A stretch of DNA of 64,000 nt from Pseudomonas putida (GCF_001636055.1 NZ_CP011789.1:2294001-2358000), one strand, 5' to 3'. Shown: positions 46,790 through 55,649, counted from the stretch's first letter. Numbers and translations: made by a program. The notes: generated by a model from the sequence alone, not told the origin.

Positions 46790-47083
46790 CTGAAATCAGC
46801 AGGGATAGCTGCATTCGTCACATTGATTGGGATGGGGAATGCTTGGGCGCTACCTGACTACCGCTGTACCGTAGAGCGGGCAGTCTCTGCTTCCGAAAGC
46901 TCGATAAGCCATATCTTCATCGGCAAGTAGTTCACGGTTGAGCGTAAGACAGGCTTGATGGCTGGCGCTCTGAAGAATTCGTACATGACTGAACCGCAGA
47001 TTATCGACTTCGGCTCTACCGAGAACAGTTATAAGGTAGCAACTACCATGCGGAAGGATGAGCGTGTTGGGCCTGGATCAAAC
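46790..47083 (+). pseudogene. decayed secreted-protein gene, cut by IS element
   Basis: Frame with a signal-peptide-like start (KSAGIAAFVTLIGMGNAWAL) and mature part PDYRCTVERAVSASE, broken by TAG at 46928-46930. The frame then continues as FTVERKTGLMAGALKNSYMT and runs into the IS inverted repeat at 47084. The expected start codon is CTG at 46790, 7 nt after AGGGGG, where an ATG would fit. I recall intact Pseudomonas homologues reading IGKEFTVERKTGLM at this place, so GAG to TAG is likely. No continuation was found beyond the IS. Confidence 0.75.
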
Positions 47084-47108
47084 TGAATCGCCCCTGGTTT
47101 CGTAGACA
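47084..47108 (+). repeat. IS left inverted repeat
   Basis: TGAATCGCCCCTGGTTTCGT followed by AGACA; pairs with 48291-48315 with a single mismatch. Confidence 0.95.
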
Positions 47109-47146
47109 CCTCCAAGCCTCATAATGAGGCCCAAATAGGAGGTGCC

Positions 47147-47425
47147 ATGAGTCGTCAGCGTTAGCCCGAAGAATTCAAGATCGAAGCGGTCAAGCAAGTG
47201 ACCGAAAAAGGCAAACCTGTCGCCGAGGTCGCCCAGCGCCTGGGCATGTCCGTGCACAGCCCTTACGCTTGGATCAAGGTCTACAGCAAGCCCCAAGAGC
47301 AGCGTCAGCAAGACAATGATCAGCAGGCTGAACTGCGCAAGCTACGCGCTGAACTCAAGCGGGTGACAGAAGAGCGAGACATCTTAAAGAAGGCCGCCGC
47401 GTACTTTGCCAAGGAGTGCGGCTGA
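47147..47425 (+). pseudogene. IS3-family orfA with amber codon at position 6
   Basis: Begins ATG-AGT-CGT-CAG-CGT and then hits TAG at 47162-47164, after which the frame stays open as PEEFKIEAVKQVTEKGKPVA. Homologous OrfA proteins usually have Tyr here (RQRYPEEF). The remainder has the helix-turn-helix (VAEVAQRLGMSVHSPYAWIK) and the C-terminal leucine-zipper region. A GTG at 47198 could restart a shortened protein missing part of the DNA-binding region. A GGAGG lies 6-10 nt before the ATG. Confidence 0.85.
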
Positions 47426-48297
47426 AGTACGCCTTCATCAACAAGCACTCGACGGATTACCCAGTGCGTCGCCTTTGCCAAACCCTCAAGGTGCATCCCA
47501 GCGGCTACTACGCTTGGTTGGCCGAGCCTCAATCTGCCCGAGCCAAAGAAGATCAGCGCCTGCTTGGCTTGATCAAGCAGGCCTGGTTAGAAAGCGGCGG
47601 CGTGTATGGCTACCGCAAGATTCACGATGACCTGCGAGAGCTAGGAGAGATTTGTGGGCGAAATCGAGTCGGTCGCTTGATGCAGGCAGAGGGGCTGCGT
47701 TCGCAAACGGGCTATCGCCGTCGTCCTGGGTTTTATGGCGGAAAACCAACAGTGGCATCGCCCAACCATCTGGCCCGGCAGTTCAAGGTCTGTGAGCCGA
47801 ATAAGGTCTGGGTGACCGATATCACCTACATCCGCACCTATGAAGGGTGGCTGTACCTGGCGGTAGTGCTGGATCTTATCTCTCGCCAAGTCATTGGTTG
47901 GTCAATGAAGCCCAGGATGAGCAGCGACCTGGCCATCGACGCCATGCTGATGGCCGTGTGGCGACGCAAGCCACAGCAGCAAGTGATGATTCACTCAGAC
48001 CAAGGCAGTCAGTTCAGTAGCTCAGATTGGCAAAGCTTCCTGAAGGCCAACAATGTGATCAGCAGCATGAGCCGACGGGGAAACTGCTACGACAATGCCG
48101 TAGCCGAGAGCTTTTTCCAGCTTTTGAAACGGGAGCGAATCCGACGGAAGATCTACGCAACGCGTGACGAAGCCCGAAGTGATCTTTTCGATTACATCGA
48201 GATGTTCTATAACCCCAAGCGTCGACACAGCAGTGCTATGCAGCTGTCTCCAGTAGAGTATGAGAAACGCTATTTCCTGAGCTTGGAGAGTGTCTAG
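47416..48297 (+). CDS. IS3-family transposase OrfB
   Basis: Integrase-core transposase of 293 residues. Asp135, Asp195 and Glu231 form the DDE triad with D-59-D-35-E spacing (VTDITYI, HSDQGSQF, AVAESFF). The N-terminal part has the HTH_21 region. The frame overlaps orfA by 10 nt in the -1 frame, as needed for OrfAB fusion by frameshift. I see no classical A6G slippery run, only TTAAAGAAGG upstream. The conceptual GTG start at 47416 is probably not used alone. The protein itself looks intact. Confidence 0.93.
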   Translation: MRLKYAFINKHSTDYPVRRLCQTLKVHPSGYYAWLAEPQSARAKEDQRLLGLIKQAWLESGGVYGYRKIHDDLRELGEICGRNRVGRLMQAEGLRSQTGYRRRPGFYGGKPTVASPNHLARQFKVCEPNKVWVTDITYIRTYEGWLYLAVVLDLISRQVIGWSMKPRMSSDLAIDAMLMAVWRRKPQQQVMIHSDQGSQFSSSDWQSFLKANNVISSMSRRGNCYDNAVAESFFQLLKRERIRRKIYATRDEARSDLFDYIEMFYNPKRRHSSAMQLSPVEYEKRYFLSLESV

Positions 48298-48315
48298 GAA
48301 ACCAGGGGCGATTCA
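48291..48315 (-). repeat. IS right inverted repeat
   Basis: Reverse complement of the left repeat except one base (C for G at position 19). Overlaps the last codons of orfB. Confidence 0.95.
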
Positions 48316-48512
48316 GCCTTGCTCTTCATGAGTCAGTTCGAAGCCTAGCGATTCTCGCTGCGGGTGAAGACTGCTTCACAGCCTTGAAATCCGGTTCTGG
48401 ACAACTGAAAACACCCTTGTTAGTTTGCGTCCGCCATATATTTCAAAATATGACAGTGGCACTTAAGTGATATTGATTTGATATCAATTTATGACGAGCA
48501 AGGACGCATTGA
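48316..48512. promoter_or_regulatory. AT-rich leader of the muramidase gene
   Basis: A gap of 197 nt. The right part is strongly A+T-rich and has CACTTAAGTG (48460-48469, a perfect palindrome) and an ATTGAT-N5-ATCAAT palindrome just before the gene. These could bind a regulator or an AT-binding silencer of the MvaT type. No trace of the pseudogene beyond the IS. Confidence 0.5.
48451..48471. repeat. imperfect repeat of 43112-43140
   Basis: TGACAGTG followed by CACTTAAGTGAT; the left copy reads TGACAGTG, 8 extra bases, then CACCTAAGTGGT. The two copies bracket the accessory insert. Confidence 0.4.
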
Positions 48513-49559
48513 ATGAAAAGCCTGCAAGGTTTGCCCAGTCTTATCAGCGCTTCGGTAGGCACGCCCGGTAAAGCCCGAAACTTGCCCGCCGATGTTCAGT
48601 GCATCCAGTACCTGTTCAACCTACTCATCCCGCGGCTCGGTTTTCCATTGCCCGAGAATGGCCGTTGCGACGGGCAGCTGGTGCAGCGCATCAGTCAGTA
48701 CCAGTTCCGTCACCTGAAGTACGCGCATCCCGATGGGGTCGTCGATCCGAATGGGCGCACCTTCAACAGCCTGGTCGAGGAGGCTGTTCGAGTGCCGGTC
48801 AAGTTGATTCCAGCACTGCGCCTGCCCACCTTCATCAATGTCTTCGCCAATAATGTCGACGCCCAGGTGCAGGCCACGGTCAATCATTATCTGGACCGGA
48901 TGCGCGCGGTGATCGAAGCCGAGCGGCGCAATCGGCAGATGGTGCTGCAGGTCACCTGCGATGGCGGCATGACGCTCAGCGACAGCGACTTCCAGAACGC
49001 CGCCACTCAGTTGGGCAACGGCATTTCAGCCAACCTGATCAAGGCATTTGCCACGGTGGAGTCGGGTGGCCGTTCGGGTTTCGGGCCGGCCAAGCTGCCG
49101 GTGATTGCCTTCGAGGGGCATCACTTCCAGCGCTATACCAAGCACAAGTACGACCAGACTCATCCGCTGCTCTCGTACAAGTACAAGAAGAAAGCCGGCC
49201 CGCAGTGGCAAGCCAACAACAAGGACCAGGCCAAGGCCTGGGAAACCATGGCCACGGCATTCGGGCTGGATCAGGAGGCGGCATTGAAATCTGCTTCCTG
49301 GGGCATGTTCCAGATCATGGGCTTCAACTTCGCCGATTGCGGGCATGCCAATGTGTTTGAATTCGTCGCGGCCATGAAACTCAATGCCGGGCAGCAACTC
49401 AAGGCCTTCCTCGGTTTCTGCAGCAAGAACCCGTCGTTTATCAAGGCTGCGAAGAACAAGGACTACGCCGGCATGGCCGCCAGTTACAACGGCAAGGATT
49501 ATGGTGACTATGACGTGCGTATCAAGAAGGCCTACGAAGCACTTGAAGGGAAGAAGTGA
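48513..49559 (+). CDS. N-acetylmuramidase (PF11860-type) without signal peptide
   Basis: Peptidoglycan hydrolase of 348 residues. An N-terminal peptidoglycan-binding-like domain (about 20-90, VQCIQYLFNLLIPRLGF) and a helical linker precede a muramidase domain (about 165-345) with TVESGGRSGFGPAKLPVIAF around the putative catalytic Glu183, then FEGHHFQRYT and a SWGMFQIMG segment. There is no signal peptide, so secretion needs holin, lysis or a type VI system. The next gene, one base later, encodes an exported protein and could be its immunity partner. No phage structural genes are nearby. Confidence 0.88.
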   Translation: MKSLQGLPSLISASVGTPGKARNLPADVQCIQYLFNLLIPRLGFPLPENGRCDGQLVQRISQYQFRHLKYAHPDGVVDPNGRTFNSLVEEAVRVPVKLIPALRLPTFINVFANNVDAQVQATVNHYLDRMRAVIEAERRNRQMVLQVTCDGGMTLSDSDFQNAATQLGNGISANLIKAFATVESGGRSGFGPAKLPVIAFEGHHFQRYTKHKYDQTHPLLSYKYKKKAGPQWQANNKDQAKAWETMATAFGLDQEAALKSASWGMFQIMGFNFADCGHANVFEFVAAMKLNAGQQLKAFLGFCSKNPSFIKAAKNKDYAGMAASYNGKDYGDYDVRIKKAYEALEGKK

Positions 49560-49560
49560 C

Positions 49561-50181
49561 ATGGCAAAGAGTTTCTCGCGGCGACTGACTGTTCTGGCCA
49601 CCGCACTGCTGGGATTGTCCGGGGCTGTTCATGCAGACGCCGCCGTACTGAAGCCTGGGCAATACGATGCGCTGATGCTGGCGGTCACGCCGGATCGCCA
49701 GGTGGAGGGCTATTATTCCGAGACCCTTGGCGAAGGTGTGACCCGGCATTGCACCTTCTACCTCAAGGGGCAGATCAGCGGCGATGGGGCGGTTGCGCTG
49801 GCCACCTGGGAAGACCAGACCTTCCCCGGCAGCCTGGCGGCCACGGGCGATGGCGTTACCCTCACCGTTGCACGAGGCCGCGAGCACCCCGGCTGCGTCA
49901 GTGTGCTGATGCCGGAGATCGCCACGGGGCTGGAGCTCAGTCGCTATGCGGAAAAGCCCTGGATCGCGCTGCTGACGGTCACTGCCGACAAGGCCTATCT
50001 GCGCAAGCAGGCGGGCAGCAGCGCGAGCAAACGACCCTATATCGTCAAAGGCGATGTAGTGGGCGTGCTGGCGTTCAAGGACGGCTGGGCCAAGGTCGAG
50101 TTCATCAACCAGGACGACCGCTCGTTCACGGGTTGGATCAGCCAGGATCAGTACCGCCGACTCGTTGCGCCCAAGGGCTGA
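49561..50181 (+). CDS. secreted SH3-like protein, candidate immunity protein
   Basis: Protein of 206 residues with a signal peptide (SFSRRLTVLATALLGLSGAV, cleavage after HADA), a middle beta-rich domain (about 30-140) with two Cys (CTFYLKG and HPGCVSV) that may form a disulfide, and a C-terminal SH3-like domain (about 145-202, KAYLRKQAG... GWAKVEF... GWISQDQY). It starts 1 nt after the muramidase stop, so production is coupled. Binding and neutralising the muramidase in the periplasm is inference from this arrangement; a cell-wall-binding accessory role is the alternative. Confidence 0.8.
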   Translation: MAKSFSRRLTVLATALLGLSGAVHADAAVLKPGQYDALMLAVTPDRQVEGYYSETLGEGVTRHCTFYLKGQISGDGAVALATWEDQTFPGSLAATGDGVTLTVARGREHPGCVSVLMPEIATGLELSRYAEKPWIALLTVTADKAYLRKQAGSSASKRPYIVKGDVVGVLAFKDGWAKVEFINQDDRSFTGWISQDQYRRLVAPKG

Positions 50182-50287
50182 AGCTGAGCTCGGGTGACGA
50201 GCCGAGCCCGCCGCACCTGCATTTATCGGCAAACAGGCTTATGATGCGCCTCTCGCAGCCCACCCATTTCTGAGAGAGGCCATCAGC

Positions 50288-50698
50288 ATGGATCAGGTTG
50301 ACGATCTGACCCGCCAGCGCATCCGCGACTGGCAAGCGCGCCGCCTGGAGATCAAGGACCAGATGGCCTCGCACCCCGAGCGCACCCTTGAGCTTTCGAA
50401 AGTACTCGACCAGATGGAAGAGGAACACGAACGCATCCTTGGCGAAGCCACGCCCGCAGCCGACACCCCAGCAGCGGTCGATCAGGCACCGGGGCTGGAT
50501 TTTCGCCTGAGCGTCTCGGCGCGCAATGCCCAGGACCTGCGCAAGCTGCTGGAGATGGCGCTGCACGAGCTCGATAGCGCACTGGCTGCCGAAGCCCGCT
50601 GCGAGGATGACGCGCGGCGCGTCTACCCGGGCGGCATGTCCGGCTCGTTGGGCGCCTACGCCTATGAACTTGAAGCCAATCCCGACACCAGCGAATGA
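50288..50698 (+). CDS. hypothetical protein, coiled and charged
   Basis: A 136-residue acidic protein. The N-terminal half is a predicted helix (LTRQRIRDWQARRLEIKDQM and LSKVLDQMEEEHERILGE), followed by a short Ala/Pro linker and a second helical part. No known motif or membrane segment. The ATG follows GAGAGAGG by 8 nt. It lies 9 nt before the helicase-like gene and may be co-expressed with it. I do not recognise the family. Confidence 0.75.
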   Translation: MDQVDDLTRQRIRDWQARRLEIKDQMASHPERTLELSKVLDQMEEEHERILGEATPAADTPAAVDQAPGLDFRLSVSARNAQDLRKLLEMALHELDSALAAEARCEDDARRVYPGGMSGSLGAYAYELEANPDTSE

Positions 50699-50707
50699 CC
50701 TGCGCGC

Positions 50708-52648
50708 ATGCAACCTGAACATTACGATTTCGCCGACACCGTGTTTCTTCCCGTCACCCTGGAAGTCTGCCAAGGCCTGCTCGAGGATGCCTCCGGGCTC
50801 GAAGGGTTGAGCGATCCGGAGCTGGCGGCGGTGCTGGTGATCCAGAACCTGTCCCAGGCGCGCGAGCAGGTGCTCGACCCTGCGGCGGCGGAAAAGGTGC
50901 TGGCCAGGTTGCTGCAGTGGTCGGTGCGGGGGCCGCATGCGCCGGGCGTAGGGCTGGGCTCCGAGGCGCGGCGGCTGTTCGATGCGCGCAAGCTGTATTT
51001 CGGCCTGGAAGTCATCAAGGGCTCGCGCTTGCAACTGCTGGGGGCCGAGGAGGTGGCGCAGCGCGAGTACTTGTTGGCTGACGGGACCTGGGACATGCGC
51101 TTCAGGTCGCTTCGCCACCCGCGCCACAATCCGTTCAGCCAGCAGGCCATCACCGGCTTCAATAAAGAGCGCTGGCTGACCCGCGAGCAAGACAAGTTGC
51201 TGCGGGTGCTGCGCGCCAATCCTGACGAAGACCTGCATGTGCAGGGCTATGCGGGCATCGGCAAGAGCTACCTGCTGGGAGCGCTGATCGATTGCCTGCC
51301 CAGGGGGCGGGTGTTGGCACTGGCGCGTACGCCCGGCAAGCTCGACGCCCTGCGGCGGCGTATCGGAAAAGGCTCCAAGGCTGGCAAGACGTTCGCCGAG
51401 TTTGCCCAGGCCCTGCTGAGCGTGCCTGGGCGGCCTGCCGCACGCGCATCGGCACGCCTGCCGGGCAAGCGCGCGGTGGCCGAAACCCTGAACATCCTGG
51501 GCTTTCGCCAATACGACGGCGAAAAGACTCTGGATATCTGCCTGGAGCTGCTGAAAAACTACTGTGAGTCTCGCGATCACAGCCTCACTGTGCGCCACCT
51601 TCCGCACTTCGCCCAGGCGCTGTCGCGGCTGGATAGCCAGGTGCTGCTCGAATACGCCAGCCGCCTGTGGACCTATCTGCAGGACAATCCTGCCTGGGAT
51701 CGCCAGACCGGCTTCCCCACGTTGCTGCTGCTCAAGCGCGCCAGCCTCGCTGGCCACAGTGTGCCGAGCCGCTACAGCCATGTGATCGTCGACGAGAGCC
51801 AGGACATGCCTGGCCCGTTGATGCAGATCATCAAGCGTGGCCGCCAGGTGCTGATCACGCTGGGTGACGAATACCAGCGTGCCGACGGGCCTGGGCTGCG
51901 CCGCGCTCGTCAGGTGCGCCAGCGCGACATCGCCTTCTCGGTGCGCTGCGGGCCGAAAGTGGAGCGGCTGATCAACCCGCTGATCGGGGTGCATTCGCAA
52001 AAATCCAAGCTCGCCTTCGAAGGCGCCGGCAGCGTGGATGTCGGCATCGAGCACTACCCCCTCGATTTCGTGCCACCGCAAGGTTGTGTGGTGCTCACCG
52101 CGTCGCCCTGGGATTCGATGAAGTGGGCCATGCAACTGGCCGACAACCAGTGCCGGGTGGGCTTCTCCGATAACGTCGGGATGCAGCGTTTCATGTCCAG
52201 CGCCGTGCAGTTGTTCCGTGCCGACCTCTATGGCGCGGGCAGCGATGGCCAGGACACGCATGCCTATTTCGCCCATGCGCTGAACTGGCGACAAGTGCAT
52301 GAGGACAATCGCTTCGACGAGTCATTCCTGTGGGTCGAGGCGCGGCTGCAGGATGGTTTTCGGATTGCCGAGCTCAACGCCTTGTCGGCACGCTTCTCCA
52401 ATGAGCCGGACAGCCTGTTGCTGATGCCGGCGCAGGAGGCCGGGGGGCAGGAGTTCGATCACGTGCTGTTGACCCAGGAGCTGATGGCGCTGAATCCGTT
52501 CAAGGATGCCTACGCCTTCGACAACCGGGTCTGCGCGGTCTATATCGCGCTGTCACGTGCCCGGCGCCATCTGTATCTGCCCTACGATGTGGACGAGTGG
52601 GTGGCGTACCACAAGGGCCAGAAATTCCGCGAGTCACACGGCTACTGA
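50708..52648 (+). CDS. divergent SF1 (UvrD/Rep-like) helicase or ATPase
   Basis: Protein of 646 residues. A non-helicase N-terminal region (about 1-155) precedes an ATPase core with Walker A GYAGIGKS (180-187), Walker B VDESQD (361-366), a GDEYQ element like motif III, and the C-terminal motif VI IALSRARRHLYL (about 615-626). It is shorter than Rep or UvrD, and the 2B insertion is minimal. Proteins of this shape include stand-alone DNA-repair ATPases and UvrD-like genes of defence modules. It is coupled to the 136-residue gene. The end overlaps the convergent solute-binding gene by 7 nt. Confidence 0.85.
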   Translation: MQPEHYDFADTVFLPVTLEVCQGLLEDASGLEGLSDPELAAVLVIQNLSQAREQVLDPAAAEKVLARLLQWSVRGPHAPGVGLGSEARRLFDARKLYFGLEVIKGSRLQLLGAEEVAQREYLLADGTWDMRFRSLRHPRHNPFSQQAITGFNKERWLTREQDKLLRVLRANPDEDLHVQGYAGIGKSYLLGALIDCLPRGRVLALARTPGKLDALRRRIGKGSKAGKTFAEFAQALLSVPGRPAARASARLPGKRAVAETLNILGFRQYDGEKTLDICLELLKNYCESRDHSLTVRHLPHFAQALSRLDSQVLLEYASRLWTYLQDNPAWDRQTGFPTLLLLKRASLAGHSVPSRYSHVIVDESQDMPGPLMQIIKRGRQVLITLGDEYQRADGPGLRRARQVRQRDIAFSVRCGPKVERLINPLIGVHSQKSKLAFEGAGSVDVGIEHYPLDFVPPQGCVVLTASPWDSMKWAMQLADNQCRVGFSDNVGMQRFMSSAVQLFRADLYGAGSDGQDTHAYFAHALNWRQVHEDNRFDESFLWVEARLQDGFRIAELNALSARFSNEPDSLLLMPAQEAGGQEFDHVLLTQELMALNPFKDAYAFDNRVCAVYIALSRARRHLYLPYDVDEWVAYHKGQKFRESHGY

Positions 52649-53400
52649 TCGGCCGACAGCGCCCCTTGCACCTGGGTGTAGCGCTCGATGATCCGATCGA
52701 TCTCGCCGGACTGCTTCAGGCGCACCAAGGCCCGCAGCACCTGCTGAGCGGGAATGGCCGGGTCGTTGCGCACCATGCAGCCCAGGTCCTGCTCTTCCAG
52801 CAGGGCCAGCGGGCGCAGGCGCTGCTCCCGGGGTTGCTGGCGGTTGAACCATTGCAGCGACAATTGGTTGCTCACCGCATAACGATAACGGCTGGCTTGC
52901 AGTTTCTGCAGGGCCAGGTCCTGGTTGCGGCTGTCTTCCCGCGTCAGCAGACGCTGCGCGAACATCGGGTCCAGGGTCGGGTAGGTGTAGCCCAGTACTG
53001 TACCGATGGGTTGTGCGGGCAGTTGCGCCAGGCCGCCGGGCAGCCCATCGCCAGCACGCCCGACCAGCAGGTCGCGTTGGTGGATCAGCGGCACGCTCCA
53101 GATGAACTCACCGGGCCGTTCGTTGAGCCAGTTGCTGGCCACGTAGCAGCGCACGTCGATGTCGCCAGCGGCCATGGCCTGCTCCAGGCGCAGGCGCGCC
53201 ATCACGTGGTATTGCGGGCGTACCCCAGCTTCGCGGGCCAGGGCCTGGATCAGGTCGAAGAGAATGCCGTCGACCGGCACGTCGCCCTCGGTGCGCATCA
53301 ACGGCATGCTCCAGCTCTCCGCGACGGAAAAGCGCAGCACCGGCTGCTCGGCAAGGCCGCTTGAGCTCCATAGCAACAGGATGGCGAGAAGTCGCCGCAC
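52642..53400 (-). CDS. periplasmic solute-binding protein (SBP_bac_3-like)
   Basis: A 252-residue exported protein from the GTG at 53400, which follows a near-perfect AAGGAGGA by 5 nt, so this start wins over upstream ATGs. Signal peptide RRLLAILLLWSSSGLAEQ. The mature part has the amino-acid-binding-protein pattern (VDGILFDLIQALAREAGV, RLRLEQAMAAGDIDV, FIWSVPLIHQRDLLVG). No permease or ATPase gene is adjacent, so it may serve an orphan transporter or act as a sensor. Ligand unknown. Confidence 0.85.
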   Translation of the reverse strand: MRRLLAILLLWSSSGLAEQPVLRFSVAESWSMPLMRTEGDVPVDGILFDLIQALAREAGVRPQYHVMARLRLEQAMAAGDIDVRCYVASNWLNERPGEFIWSVPLIHQRDLLVGRAGDGLPGGLAQLPAQPIGTVLGYTYPTLDPMFAQRLLTREDSRNQDLALQKLQASRYRYAVSNQLSLQWFNRQQPREQRLRPLALLEEQDLGCMVRNDPAIPAQQVLRALVRLKQSGEIDRIIERYTQVQGALSADQ

Positions 53401-53532
53401 GTCTATCCTCCTTGGACTTTCCATGTTCACCGGCAGCGCCCATAGTCTAGACGAGCCGGGCAGGGTGCAATTTTGCCCCCGCTCCGCTAGCATTAGCGAT
53501 CTTCCGCTCGATCAGGCTGCGATGGTTTTTTG

Positions 53533-55587
53533 ATGAGTTATCAGGTTCTTGCACGTAAATGGCGCCCGCGCTCGTTCCGCGAGATGGTAGGCCAGACCCA
53601 TGTGCTCAAGGCATTGATCAACGCCCTGGACAACCAGCGACTGCATCACGCCTACCTGTTCACCGGCACCCGAGGGGTCGGCAAGACCACCATCGCGCGG
53701 ATCATCGCCAAGTGCCTGAACTGCGAAACCGGTATCACCTCCACACCTTGCGGCACCTGTTCGGTATGCCGGGAAATCGATGAAGGCCGCTTCGTCGACC
53801 TGATCGAGATCGACGCCGCCAGCCGCACCAAGGTCGAAGACACCCGCGAACTGCTCGACAACGTGCAGTACGCGCCCAGCCGCGGACGCTTCAAGGTCTA
53901 CCTGATCGACGAAGTGCACATGCTGTCCACCCACTCCTTCAACGCCTTGCTCAAGACGCTGGAAGAGCCGCCACCCTACGTCAAATTCATCCTCGCCACC
54001 ACCGATCCGCAGAAGTTGCCGGCAACCATTCTTTCGCGCTGCCTGCAGTTCTCGCTGAAGAACATGAGCCCGGAGCGGGTGGTCGAGCACCTTACCCACG
54101 TGCTCGGCGCCGAAAACGTGCCATTCGAGGAAGATGCCCTGTGGCTGCTGGGCCGCGCCGCCGACGGCTCGATGCGCGATGCCATGAGCCTGACCGACCA
54201 GGCCATCGCCTTCGGCGAGGGCAAGGTACTGGCCGCCGATGTGCGGGCGATGCTCGGCACGCTCGATCATGGCCAGGTGTACGGTGTGCTGCAGGCCTTG
54301 CTCGAAGGTGACGCCCGGGCGCTGCTCGAGGCGGTGCGCGCCCTGGCCGAGCAGGGGCCTGACTGGAATGGCGTATTGTCCGAGATGCTCAATGTGCTGC
54401 ACCGGGTCGCCATCGCCCAGGCCTTGCCGGAGGCGGTGGACAACGGCCAGGGCGATCGCGACAAGGTGCTCGCGCTGGCGGCTGCGTTGCCGGCCGAGGA
54501 TGTACAGTTCTACTACCAGATGGGCCTGATCGGTCGGCGCGACCTGCCGCTGGCGCCGGATCCGCGGGGCGGCTTCGAGATGGTCCTGCTGCGCATGCTC
54601 GCCTTCCGTCCGGCCGACACCGATGACGCGCCGAAACCTGTGCTAAAGCCGGTGGGGATCAGCCAGGCCACAGCTGATCCAGCCAGACCGGTGGCAACTG
54701 CGACCGTGGTTGCCGAGCCCTCCGTGGTTGCCGCTGCGCCTGAGCCTGTTGCGCCGCCCGCACCTGTGGTCGATCAAGCACCCGCCGCCGAGCCGGTAGC
54801 TGCTGCTGCGTCCGCCGTGGCTCCGGAAGCGGTGCCTGCGATCGAGCCCGAGCCCGTGCACGCCGTTGCGGGGCCAGAGACAGTCGTCGATCTGCCGTGG
54901 GAAGAGCCCTCCCCAACAGTCGCGCCCTCGGCGCCGGTCATCCCGGCCGTCGTCGCGCAGCCGCCTGACGATCAGCCGGACTACGACGAACCGCCCTTCG
55001 ATCCGTCGGCGTATGCGTCGGTCGGCATGGAGCGCGACGACGACGGTGCGGATGACGATTACTACGTGCCGCAAGCCGATCCGACAGGTTTCAGCTACCT
55101 GGACGAGCTCGCCGAGCATATCCAGGAGGACGCGCCTGCGGCGGCGCCCGAGCCTCTGCCTGCGGCGCAGCCGGCCACGGGCCTGGCCCTGCAATGGCTG
55201 GAATTATTCCCACAGTTGCCTGTCTCCGGTATGACAGGCAACATCGCCGCGAACTGTACGCTGATCAGCGCCGATGGCGATGACTGGCTGCTGCACCTGG
55301 ACCCAGGCCAGGGTGCGTTGTTCAACAGCACCCAGCAACGCCGACTCAACGAGGCGCTCAACCAGCATCTGGGGCGTACGCTACGCCTGCAGATCGAGCT
55401 GATCCGCCCCGAGCAGGAAACCCCCGCGCAGGCCGCCGCGCGCAAGCGCGCCGAGCGCCAGCACGACGCGGAGCTGTCGATCGAGCAGGACCCGCTCATC
55501 CAGCAGATGATCAAGCAGTTCGGCGCCAGGGTGCGGCACGATACAATCGAACCTGTAGACGCGGCCCTGGCAACCCCGGGGCAGTGA
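53533..55587 (+). CDS. dnaX: DNA polymerase III tau subunit
   Basis: Clamp-loader ATPase and organiser of the replisome, 684 residues. Walker [10 protein letters not shown] (45-53), a zinc module with Cys64, Cys73, Cys76 and Cys79, Walker B LIDEVH (124-129) and the SRC arginine-finger motif (LSRC) are all present. Residues about 375-540 are an Ala/Pro/Val-rich linker, followed by the polymerase-binding domain. No A-AAA-AAG slip site for a short gamma form is visible, so tau only, or gamma by another route. The ATG at 53533 is used. Confidence 0.97.
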   Translation: MSYQVLARKWRPRSFREMVGQTHVLKALINALDNQRLHHAYLFTGTRGVGKTTIARIIAKCLNCETGITSTPCGTCSVCREIDEGRFVDLIEIDAASRTKVEDTRELLDNVQYAPSRGRFKVYLIDEVHMLSTHSFNALLKTLEEPPPYVKFILATTDPQKLPATILSRCLQFSLKNMSPERVVEHLTHVLGAENVPFEEDALWLLGRAADGSMRDAMSLTDQAIAFGEGKVLAADVRAMLGTLDHGQVYGVLQALLEGDARALLEAVRALAEQGPDWNGVLSEMLNVLHRVAIAQALPEAVDNGQGDRDKVLALAAALPAEDVQFYYQMGLIGRRDLPLAPDPRGGFEMVLLRMLAFRPADTDDAPKPVLKPVGISQATADPARPVATATVVAEPSVVAAAPEPVAPPAPVVDQAPAAEPVAAAASAVAPEAVPAIEPEPVHAVAGPETVVDLPWEEPSPTVAPSAPVIPAVVAQPPDDQPDYDEPPFDPSAYASVGMERDDDGADDDYYVPQADPTGFSYLDELAEHIQEDAPAAAPEPLPAAQPATGLALQWLELFPQLPVSGMTGNIAANCTLISADGDDWLLHLDPGQGALFNSTQQRRLNEALNQHLGRTLRLQIELIRPEQETPAQAAARKRAERQHDAELSIEQDPLIQQMIKQFGARVRHDTIEPVDAALATPGQ

Positions 55588-55649
55588 AGCGAACCCCTTG
55601 CGCCCGGCCTCGTGCCGGCCGCATACATGACCCAATCGAGGATTCTCCC

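Larger units (their letters stand above)
47084..48315 (+). mobile_element. IS3-family insertion sequence, 1232 bp
   Basis: Bounded by 25-nt inverted repeats at 47084-47108 and 48291-48315 that match at 24 of 25 positions. It contains orfA and orfB with the IS3-type DDE transposase. The bases flanking the ends (AAC left, GCC right) are not a 3-bp target duplication, so one flank has probably been rearranged since insertion. It interrupts the secreted-protein pseudogene. Subgroup (IS3 or IS51) was not determined. Confidence 0.95.

Noticed and set aside
48513..50181. Phage lysis cassette
   Set aside because: No holin, spanin, tail or capsid gene nearby; the second gene encodes an exported SH3-like protein.
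53533..55587. Programmed frameshift in dnaX for a gamma subunit
   Set aside because: No A-AAA-AAG slip site is visible in the gene.
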